DNA of 5,647 nt, from NCBI GenBank assembly GCA_000715685.1, contig KL569468.1, forward strand, positions 15,852-21,498, given 5' to 3'. The notes under the pieces are model-generated. The model saw only the letters and a program-made list of their open reading frames with translations, did no database searches and was not told the DNA's origin. This stretch comes from Streptomyces lilacinus (lineage in GTDB: Bacteria > Actinomycetota > Actinomycetes > Streptomycetales > Streptomycetaceae). The position numbers and the translations under genes were made by a program. Below are positions 1 to 5,647 of this stretch, piece by piece; position 1 is the stretch's first letter, and each line of letters begins with the position of its first letter.

Positions 1-17
1 ATGTGTATAAGAGACAG
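1..17 (+). other. Residual Tn5 mosaic-end sequencing adapter at the left edge
   Basis: The first 17 bases, ATGTGTATAAGAGACAG, match the last 17 bases of the 19-bp hyperactive Tn5 mosaic end used in tagmentation library kits. This is synthetic DNA, not genome. The genomic insert starts at base 18 inside the NYN gene, so that gene loses its 3' end here. The same 17 bases recur twice at 1348-1381. Confidence 0.96.
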
Positions 18-682
18 GGGCGGGCGTCCTCGTCGCGGCCGGAGTCGGAGGAGGGGGTCTCCGGCAGCGGGGCGGCGAGGATGGCGGCGATCTCGGGGCG
101 GGGGGCGGACTGCGGGGCGCAGGGGCCGGTGAGCTCCTTGGCGCGGACGGCGCGGGTGATCCAGGTGCGGTCCAGGACGCGCCGCTCGTCGGCCTCGGCG
201 ACGAGGTCCTCGGACTGGTTGTAGTCGCCGTCGGCGGCCTGGACGGCCCAGAGGTGGACGGCGACGCCGTGCTCCTTGGCGGACATCAGGCCGGGCAGCA
301 GGTCGCCGTCGCCGGTGACGAGCACGATGTCGGAGCAGGCGCGGTTGCGGGCGAGCTCGGTGAGCTCGGCGTGCATGGCGGCGTCGACGCCCTTCTGGGC
401 CCAGCGGCCGTCGCTGCGGGTCAGGGCGCCGAGCCGGACGGTCACCCGGGACATCACGCGCAGCCGGCGGTGCTCGGGCTGGGGTACGCGGTCGGGGGCG
501 CCGTCGAACCAGTAGATCCGCAGGAGGGGGCGCTGGGTGTCGGCCTCGGCGCGCTCGCGCAGGCCCTGGATGAGGGTCGTATGGTCGACCGTGATGCGGG
601 ACCGGGCCGGCTCCCCGGCCAGCAGGCTCGCGGCGGCGCCCAGCAGATACCCGGCGTCCACCAGGACGACGCAGCGGTCCAC
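18..682 (-). CDS. NYN-domain (PIN-like, LabA/DUF88-type) protein, 3' end missing
   Basis: This minus-strand gene starts at GTG 682 and runs 221 complete codons to the adapter, so its C-terminus is lost. The start is chosen because AGAGGG lies a few bases upstream and the product opens with DRCVVLVDAGYLLGAAAS, the usual beginning of this streptomycete family. NYN domains have the PIN/FLAP nuclease fold and are generally predicted metal-dependent RNases acting in the cytoplasm. Matching signs are acidic D9 in the first strand (VLVDAGY), D100 in KGVDAAM, and D125 and D127 in VTGDGDLLPGL, followed by the AVHLWAV strand near 141-147. After about residue 185 the chain is Pro/Ala-rich and probably a linker to a lost C-terminal part. 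I recall family members of about 400 residues, so roughly half may be absent. There is no signal peptide or membrane segment. Its substrate is unknown. It is divergent from the small gene at 937. The family is confident; RNase activity is inferred. Confidence 0.88.
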
Positions 683-936
683 GTTCCACCCTCTTTCCGT
701 GAGTTCAGAAGTGCGGTCGCCCCCCGGCACGGTCGTGCCCCGGCCTCCTTGGCTTTCCCAGGAGTCTGCCCGACCGCGCGGGGGTTATCAGTCCGAACTG
801 GATCTTCGGCGTGGCGGATACGGGCGGACGTCGACAAGTACCCCTGTCACCCACGGTAATTGCCCGAAATGCGCGGTTCGCCCGTGCGTGCGAGGGTGGG
901 CCGAGGGGGTCGTCCCGACGTGGAGGCAGTGACACC
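683..936. promoter_or_regulatory. Divergent intergenic region between the NYN gene and the 55-residue gene
   Basis: This 254-base non-coding stretch must hold promoters for both flanking genes. For the rightward gene a weak candidate is TCGACA (831-836), 18 bases, then GGTAAT (855-860), which would leave a leader of about 70 bases before ATG 937. The ribosome binding site of that gene is GGAGG at 922-926. For the leftward gene I see no convincing -35/-10 pair; GATAAC (read on the minus strand, 789-784) is a possible -10 with a poor -35. A short inverted repeat CCGAA-N7-TTCGG lies at 793-809 and could be an operator or chance. No RNA gene or riboswitch was recognised. Confidence 0.4.
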
Positions 937-1104
937 ATGGCCAAGAACAAGGACCGCAAGCAGCCCAAGCAGAGCGCGGCCGAGCGCGGGCAGCAGCAGG
1001 CCAAGAGCTCGTCGATCGAGTCGCAGTCCGAGTCGCGGGCATCGCAGGTGACCCCGGCCGACATGGCCCGCAAGAGCAAGCAGAAGCGCTTCGGCCACAA
1101 TTGA
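937..1104 (+). CDS. Small hydrophilic conserved protein of unknown function (55 aa)
   Basis: ATG 937 is preceded by GGAGG at 922-926 with a 10-base spacer, and the frame ends at TGA 1102-1104. The frame is open upstream to 811, but the ribosome binding site and the sudden change to Lys/Gln/Ser-rich sequence fix the start at 937. The product begins MAKNKDRKQPKQSAAERGQQ and ends KSKQKRFGHN. It is rich in K, R, Q and S, with almost no large hydrophobic residues and no membrane segment or cysteine. It is therefore probably intrinsically disordered and basic, with a positive tail (ARKSKQKRFGHN, residues 44-55). I recall proteins like this being widespread and unnamed in Streptomyces, but I know of no assigned function. 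Basic charge would allow nucleic-acid or ribosome contact; that is speculation. A strong hairpin follows at 1119, and the gene converges on dnaE. Confidence 0.85.
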   Translation: MAKNKDRKQPKQSAAERGQQQAKSSSIESQSESRASQVTPADMARKSKQKRFGHN

Positions 1105-1118
1105 CCGGCGCTTCGATG

Positions 1119-1163
1119 TGCGTGAGGGGCGCGCCCGCGACAGCCGGGCGCGCCCCTCACGCA
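1119..1163. terminator. Bidirectional hairpin terminator between convergent genes
   Basis: A perfect 19-bp stem pairs TGCGTGAGGGGCGCGCCCG (1119-1137) with its exact complement at 1145-1163, around the 7-base loop CGACAGC (1138-1144). It starts 14 bases after the small gene's stop and lies 25 bases beyond the dnaE stop at 1189, so it can serve both. Only a short TTT (1164-1166) follows on the plus strand and no T-run on the minus strand, as is common for G+C-rich Streptomyces terminators. The pairing is directly visible; the terminating role is inferred. Confidence 0.85.
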
Positions 1164-1188
1164 TTTGATCCGCTATGTCCGCTCCGGC

Positions 1189-1347
1189 TCAGCCCGCCAG
1201 GCAGGACGGGCCGAGGAGCTGCTTGAGGTCGCCGAAGAGCGCGGGGTCGGGGGTGACCCGGTGCCGGTCGAGGCGGAGCAGGGTGGTCTTGCGGGCCCCC
1301 TGGAGCTTGATCCGCACCTCGGTGGAGCCGCGGTGGTGGGTGAGCAC
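1189..1347 (-). CDS. dnaE: DNA polymerase III alpha subunit, C-terminal piece (52 aa) severed by adapter
   Basis: Read on the minus strand from 1347, the codons give VLTHHRGSTEVRIKLQGARK, continue through LLRLDRHRV and PDPALFGDLK, and end GPSCLAG at TGA 1191-1189. This is the characteristic end of streptomycete DnaE1, so it is the tail of the gene whose body lies at 1382-4738. It has no start of its own; GTG at 1347 is an internal valine. The frame differs from that of the body because 34 adapter bases sit between them. From the usual family sequence about ten residues, beginning TPPVV or similar, are missing at the join; that number is from memory, not computed. Joined up, the protein would be about 1180 residues, a normal length. 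The hairpin at 1119-1163 follows the stop. Confidence 0.93.
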   Translation of the reverse strand: MLTHHRGSTEVRIKLQGARKTTLLRLDRHRVTPDPALFGDLKQLLGPSCLAG

Positions 1348-1381
1348 CTGTCTCTTATACACATATGTGTATAAGAGACAG
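1348..1381. repeat. Head-to-head pair of Tn5 mosaic-end adapters (artificial junction)
   Basis: CTGTCTCTTATACACAT (1348-1364) is followed directly by its exact reverse complement ATGTGTATAAGAGACAG (1365-1381), a perfect 34-bp palindrome. Both halves are the 17-base part of the synthetic Tn5 mosaic end, each lacking the outer two bases. The palindrome interrupts dnaE and puts the stop TAA (1357-1355) into the body's frame, so a naive translation of dnaE ends in the adapter-encoded residues LSLIHICV. The flanking nine bases (GGTGAGCAC and GACCTTCAC) are not a duplicated pair, so this is not a biological Tn5 insertion. Confidence 0.97.
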
Positions 1382-4300
1382 GACCTTCACCGTGGGGATG
1401 GTGATGACCACGGGGGCGTTGCTGCCGGCGTTGGACAGGTCGGGGACCATCAGCTCCATGGCGACCAGGCGGGGGACGTCCTCGCGCTTGTCGAGCCGCC
1501 CCTTGACGAAGACGACGGCGTCCTCGACGAGCTGGGTGGAGACCAGCTGGTAGGTGGCGGGGAAGAACATGCAGTCGATGGAGCCGGCCAGGTCCTCCAC
1601 CGTGGCGATGGCCCAGGCGTTGCCCTGCTTGGTCATCTTGCGCTGCAGGCCGGAGATGATGCCGCCGATGGTCACGATCGCGCCGTCGGCGTGCTCGCCG
1701 CCGGTGAGCTGGGAGATCGCGGCGTCGGCCTTGTCGTTGAGGACGTGCTCGATGCCGAAGAGCGGGTGGTCGGAGACGTAGAGGCCGAGCATCTCGCGCT
1801 CCTGGGCGAGCAGGTAGGACTTCTCCCACTCGACGTCGGAGAACTCCACGTCCAGCCCGAAGCCGGGGCCCTCGTCGGCGGTGTCGTCGCCCATGCCGCC
1901 GAAGAGGTCGAACTGCCCCTCGGCCTCCTTGCGCTTGACCTGCACCACATTGTCGATCATCTGTTCGTAGTGCGCGGTGAGGCCCTTGCGGGTGTGGCCC
2001 ATCTCGTCGTAGGCGCCGGCCTTGATCAGCGATTCGACGGTGCGCTTGTTGCAGACGACGGCCTCGACCTTGTCCAGGAAGTCCGGGAAGGAGACGTACT
2101 TCCCCTTGGACTTCCGGGTGCGGATGATCGAGTCGACGACGTTGGCGCCGACGTTGCGGACGGCGGTGAGGCCGAAGAGGATCACGTCGTCGCCCTGGGC
2201 GGCGAAGTTGGCCTCGGACTCGTTGACGTTCGGCGGGAGCACCTTGATGCCCATGCGGCGGCACTCGTTGAGGTAGATCGCCGACTTGTCCTTGTCGTCG
2301 CGCACCGAGGTGAGCAGGGCCGACATGTACTCGGCGGGGTAGTTGGCCTTGAGGTAGGCCGTCCAGTACGAGACCAGGCCGTACGCGGCGGAGTGGGCCT
2401 TGTTGAAGGCGTAGCCGGCGAAGGGGACCAGCACGTCCCACAGGGCCTGGATGGCCTCGTCCGAGTACCCCTTCTTGCGGGCGCCCTCCTGGAAGAGGAC
2501 GAAGTTCTTCGCCAGCTCCTCGGGCTTCTTCTTGCCCATGACGCGGCGGAGGATGTCGGCCTCGCCGAGCGAGTAGCCGGCGATGATCTGGGCGGCCTTC
2601 TGGACCTGCTCCTGGTAGACGATCAGGCCGTAGGTGACGGCCAGGACCTCCTCGAGGGGCTCCTCCAGCTCCGGGTGGATCGGAGTGATCTCCTGCTGCT
2701 TGTTCTTGCGCAGCGCGTAGTTCGTGTGCGAGTTCATGCCCATCGGGCCCGGCCGGTACAGGGCGGACACGGCGGAGATGTCTTCGAAGTTGTCGGGCTT
2801 CATCAGCCGCAGCAGGGACCGCATGGGCCCGCCGTCGAACTGGAAGACACCGAGGGTGTCGCCGCGCTGGAGCAGCTCGAAGGTCGTGGGGTCGTCGAGC
2901 GGGAGGGCCAGGAGGTCGATGTCGACGCCCTTGTTGGCCTTCACCATCTTGACGGCGTCGTCCATGATCGTGAGGTTGCGCAGGCCGAGGAAGTCCATCT
3001 TCAGCAGGCCGAGCGACTCACAGCTCGGGTAGTCCCACTGCGTGATGGTGACGCCGTCGGAGTGCCTCACCCAGACCGGGACGTGGTCGGTGATCGTCTC
3101 GCTGGACATGATCACGCCGGCGGCGTGCACGCCCATCTGTCGGACCAGGCCCTCGACGCCCATGGCGGTGTCGATGACCTTCTTCACGTCGGGCTCGTTC
3201 TCGTACATCGCGCGGACCTCGCCGGCCTCGCTGTAGCGAGGGTGCTTGGGGTCGGTGATGCCGGAGAGCGGGATGCCCTTGCCGAGGACGTCGGCGGGCA
3301 TGGCCTTGGTGATGCGGTCGCCCATCGCGTACGGGTAGCCGAGGACGCGCGCGGAGTCCTTGATCGCGTTCTTGGCCTTGATGGTGCCGTAGGTGCCGAT
3401 CATGGCGACCTTGTCCTGGCCGTACTTCTCGGTGACGTACCGGATCACCTCGGCGCGCCGGCGCTCGTCGAAGTCGATGTCGACATCGGGCATCGAGATG
3501 CGCTCGGGGTTGAGGAACCGCTCGAAGATCAGGCCGTGCGGGATGGGGTCGAGGTCGGTGATGCCGAGGGCGTACGCCACGATCGAGCCCGCCGCGGAGC
3601 CTCGGCCGGGGCCGACCGCGATGCCCTGGTTCTTCGCCCACATGATGAAGTCGGCGACCACGAGGAAGTAGCCCGGGAAGCCCATCGAGATGATCGTGTC
3701 CATCTCGTACTCGACCTGCTTCATGCGGTCCTCGGGGATGCCGCCGGGGAAGCGGCGGTGCATGCCCCGCATGGTCTCCTCGCGGAACCAGGTGACCTCG
3801 GTGTAGCCCTCGGGGATGTCGAACTTGGGCATCAGGTTCCGGAACTGGAACATGCCCTCGGTGTCGATCTGGTCGGCGACCAGCTTGGTGTTGGCGCAGC
3901 CCTCCTGCCAGGCGTCCGAGGAGTCGATGGCGTACATCTCGTCCGTGGACTTGAGGTAGTAGCCCGAGCCGTCGAAGCGGAAGCGGTCCGGGTCGGAGAG
4001 GTTCTTGCCGGTCTGGATGCACAGGAGGGCGTCGTGGGCCTCGGCCTCGTGCGCGTAGGTGTAGTGCGAGTCGTTGGTGACCAGGGGCGGGATGCCGAGC
4101 TTCTTGCCGATCTCCAGCAGGCCGTCGCGGACGCGGCGCTCGATCTCGATGCCGTGGTCCATCAGCTCCAGGAAATACCGGTCCTTGCCGAAGATGTCCT
4201 GGTACTCGGAGGCGGACTTCAGGGCCTCGTCGAACTGGCCGAGGCGCAGCCGGGTCTGCAGCTCGCCCGAGGGGCAGCCGGTGGAGGCGATGAGCCCCTC

Positions 4301-4738
4301 GGACCACTGGCTGATGGTCTCCTTGTCCATGCGGGGCCACTTGGTCAGCCAGCCCTCCTTGTAGGCGTCGGAGGACAGCCGGAAGAGGTTGTGCAGGCCG
4401 GTGGCGTTGGCCGCCCAGATCGTCTTGTGGGTGTAACCACCCGAACCGGAGACGTCGTCGCGCTTCTGGTGCGGCTGGCCCCACTGGATGCGGCGCTTGT
4501 TGCGCCGGGACTCGGGGGCGACGTACGCCTCGATGCCGATGATCGGCGTGACCCCGGCCTTCTGGGCGGAATGGAAGAAGTCGTACGCGCCGTGGAGGTT
4601 GCCGTGGTCGGACATGGCGATGTGTGTCATGCCCATCTCATTGCAGGCATTGAACATGTCCTTGAGCCGCGCGGCACCGTCCAGCAGGGAGTACTGGGTG
4701 TGGACGTGCAGGTGCGTGAAGGGCGGCTTCGTGGCCAC
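1382..4738 (-). CDS. dnaE: DNA polymerase III alpha subunit (DnaE1), main body, 1119 aa
   Basis: This is the catalytic subunit of the replicative polymerase, a C-family enzyme that extends DNA at the fork with the beta clamp. The start is GTG 4738, with GGAGG at 4752-4748 and a 9-base spacer. Residues 1 to about 290 form the PHP domain. Ligands H11, H13, D20, H45, E70, H104, C155, D223 and H225 all appear present (HLHVHTQYSLLDG, SDHGNLHG, TGCPSGE, NDSHY), so intrinsic 3'-5' proofreading, shown for mycobacterial DnaE1, is likely. The palm carries GPGRGSAAGS (377-386), D418 and D420 in PDVDIDFD, and D582 in MDFLGLRNLT. A helix-hairpin-helix-like stretch lies near 855-872, a clamp-binding QFDLF at 942-946, and an OB fold at about 1018-1105. 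The true sequence stops at V1119. Translation onward reaches an adapter stop at 1355 with eight spurious residues. The tail is at 1189-1347. No internal frameshift was seen. It diverges from the DUF2252 gene. Confidence 0.98.
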
Positions 4739-4790
4739 GGTGGGAGACCTCCGGCGGGTGGTGGCTGCGGGTCGACGGGACAGATTTGAA

Positions 4791-4833
4791 GGTTACCGGC
4801 CCCCACCGACAGCCGTGGGCACGCGCCGGTACC
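4791..4833. repeat. Nested inverted repeat overlapping both candidate -10 sites
   Basis: The outer arms are GGTTACCGGC (4791-4800) and GCCGGTACC (4825-4833), complementary apart from one extra T in the left arm. Inner arms CCCAC (4802-4806) and GTGGG (4815-4819) share nearly the same centre, close to 4811. Each outer arm overlaps a candidate -10 hexamer of one of the two divergent genes. It could be a regulator-binding dyad or simply two similar promoter cores facing apart. Confidence 0.5.
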
Positions 4834-4835
4834 CT
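4806..4835 (+). promoter_or_regulatory. Candidate promoter for the DUF2252 gene
   Basis: CCGACA (4806-4811), an 18-base spacer and TACCCT (4830-4835) resemble a Streptomyces vegetative sigma promoter (TTGACN, 17-18 bases, TANNNT). A start near 4842 would give a leader of about 55 bases containing AGGAGG (4883-4888). The -35 match is partial, so this is a suggestion only. Confidence 0.35.
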
Positions 4836-4896
4836 CACGCGTTGAGCACGAGAGCACTCATGTTCGTTCCATGCCCCACCCCAGGAGGACCCCGCG

Positions 4897-5647
4897 ATGG
4901 CGCTCGAGCACGACCGGGCCGCACAGCGCGGCGAGGAGATCCTCGCCGTCTTCGACACCGCGTTCGGTGAGCTGCTGGCGGCCGACCCCGCCGCCTTCCG
5001 GGTCAAGTTCCGGAAGATGGCCGCCTCCGCCTTCGCCTTCTACCGGGGCACGGCCTGCCTCTTCTACACCGACCTCGCGCACGAGCGGGACGCCGGTCCG
5101 TACCTGGACGACCGCACGAGCCGGGTGTGGATCCACGGCGACCTCCACGCCGAGAACTTCGGCACCTACATGGACGCCACCGGTCGCCTGATCTTCAACG
5201 TCAACGACTTCGACGAGGCCTACGTCGGCCCCTTCACCTGGGACCTCAAGCGCTTCGCCGCCTCCGTCGCGCTGCTCGGCCACTCCAAGGCGCTCAGCGA
5301 CGAGAAGATCGGCGAGCTGGTGCGGATCTACGCCACCGCCTACCGCGAGCGGATCCACGCCCTGGCCACCGGCGCCAAGGAGGACGAGGTCCCGCCCTTC
5401 ACCCTCGACACCGCCGACGGCCCGCTGCTCGGCGCCCTGCGCGAGGCCCGCGCCCGGACCCGCTTCGGGCTGCTGGCCGGCATGACCGAGATCCGCGACT
5501 TCGACCGGCGCTTCCTCGCCGACGACGGCACCATCGAGCTCGACGCGGCCACCCGCTACAAGATCCTCGCGGCCTTCGACGGCTACCTGGAGACCCTGCC
5601 CGACACCAGCCTGACCCGCCCCGACTCGTACCGCGTCAAGGACGTCG
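4897..5647 (+). CDS. DUF2252 family protein, kinase-like fold, 3' end beyond the window
   Basis: ATG 4897 follows AGGAGG (4883-4888) by 8 bases. ATGs at 4860 and 4871 are out of frame. The 250 codons present are the N-terminal half or so of a family I recall as about 430-460 residues. The product starts MALEHDRAAQRGEEILAVF, then FRVKFRKMAASAFAFYRG (residues 30-47), a typical family opening in which K33, R35 or K36 may contact phosphate. HGDLHAENFG (80-89) resembles the catalytic loop HGDLHxxN of aminoglycoside and choline phosphotransferases, and NDFDEA (103-108) resembles the metal-binding DFG/DFD site. FTWDLKRFAASVALLG follows, also as in the family. This suggests a cytoplasmic small-molecule phosphotransferase of the protein-kinase-like superfamily. 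No substrate is known to me and activity is inferred. There is no signal peptide or membrane segment. It is divergent from dnaE, not co-transcribed. Confidence 0.9.
   Translation, partial: MALEHDRAAQRGEEILAVFDTAFGELLAADPAAFRVKFRKMAASAFAFYRGTACLFYTDLAHERDAGPYLDDRTSRVWIHGDLHAENFGTYMDATGRLIFNVNDFDEAYVGPFTWDLKRFAASVALLGHSKALSDEKIGELVRIYATAYRERIHALATGAKEDEVPPFTLDTADGPLLGALREARARTRFGLLAGMTEIRDFDRRFLADDGTIELDAATRYKILAAFDGYLETLPDTSLTRPDSYRVKDV

Larger units (their letters stand above)
4739..4896. promoter_or_regulatory. Divergent promoter region between dnaE and the DUF2252 gene
   Basis: This 158-base gap holds both gene starts. For dnaE, a possible -10 TAACCT reads on the minus strand at 4795-4790, leaving a leader of roughly 45 bases that includes GGAGG (4752-4748); no good -35 is seen. 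For the rightward gene see the candidate at 4806-4835. An inverted repeat spans 4791-4833. These are visual matches to the Streptomyces vegetative consensus and are not tested. Confidence 0.45.

Noticed and set aside
254..859. Plus-strand open frame of about 200 codons
   Set aside because: It is antisense to the NYN gene, has repetitive A/G/V composition and no ribosome binding site, and continues into non-coding DNA.
1348..1381. A natural Tn5 or other insertion sequence in dnaE
   Set aside because: There is no transposase or IS body, the sequence is the synthetic mosaic end, it is head to head with nothing between, and the flanks show no 9-base target duplication.
1348..1381. A 34-bp perfect palindrome as a regulatory operator or recombination site
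   Set aside because: Both halves equal a library adapter and a third copy sits at the extreme left edge of the window.
3018..4484. A 488-codon minus-strand frame overlapping dnaE
   Set aside because: It is an arginine/proline-rich alternative frame of dnaE with no recognisable domain.
1175..4789. A 1204-codon open frame on the plus strand antisense to dnaE
   Set aside because: It is the mirror of dnaE in G+C-rich DNA, has low-complexity V/L/G/D-rich composition, and runs straight through the adapter palindrome.
4858..5358. Minus-strand frame opposite the DUF2252 gene
   Set aside because: It is a shadow of a gene with clear family motifs and a strong ribosome binding site on the other strand.
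1..5647. An undescribed defence, phage or biosynthetic system
   Set aside because: The genes are a core polymerase and three ordinary chromosomal neighbours with uniform base composition; no repeats, integrases, toxins or clustered enzymes are visible.

Overview
The window is high-GC actinobacterial DNA, almost certainly Streptomyces or a close relative. The grounds are the strong third-position G/C bias, the GTG starts with GGAGG-type ribosome binding sites, a DnaE1-type polymerase whose last residues are GPSCLAG, and neighbours (a NYN-domain protein, a 55-residue KQS-rich protein, a DUF2252 protein) that look streptomycete. The genes are ordinary chromosomal genes, and I see no mobile element, CRISPR array, defence island or biosynthetic cluster.

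The most important feature is artificial. Bases 1-17 are a 17-base piece of the Tn5 mosaic end used in tagmentation (Nextera-type) sequencing libraries. Bases 1348-1381 are two such pieces joined head to head in a perfect 34-bp palindrome. Bases 1-1364 therefore have the layout of one whole tagmented library molecule: end, 1330-bp insert, inverted end. A second adapter-headed segment starts at 1365. The join falls inside dnaE. Bases 1382-4738 (minus strand) encode its first 1119 residues, and 1189-1347 encode its last 52 residues in another frame. From family knowledge, roughly ten codons are missing at the join. The break is best read as an assembly or trimming artefact, not a mutation. The same artefact truncates the NYN gene at base 18.

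Layout, left to right: adapter end (1-17); NYN-domain protein, minus strand, 3' part missing (18-682); divergent intergenic region (683-936); 55-residue hydrophilic protein, plus strand (937-1104); shared hairpin terminator between convergent genes (1119-1163); dnaE C-terminal piece (1189-1347); adapter palindrome (1348-1381); dnaE main body, minus strand (1382-4738); divergent promoter region with a nested inverted repeat (4739-4896); DUF2252 protein with a kinase-like catalytic loop, plus strand, cut by the window end (4897-5647).

dnaE supplies the replicative DNA polymerase III alpha subunit. Its PHP domain appears to keep all metal ligands, which suggests built-in proofreading as in mycobacterial DnaE1. 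The other three genes do not form an operon with it: the small gene converges on it, the DUF2252 gene diverges from it, and the NYN gene lies beyond the small gene. I found no evidence of an undescribed multi-gene system.
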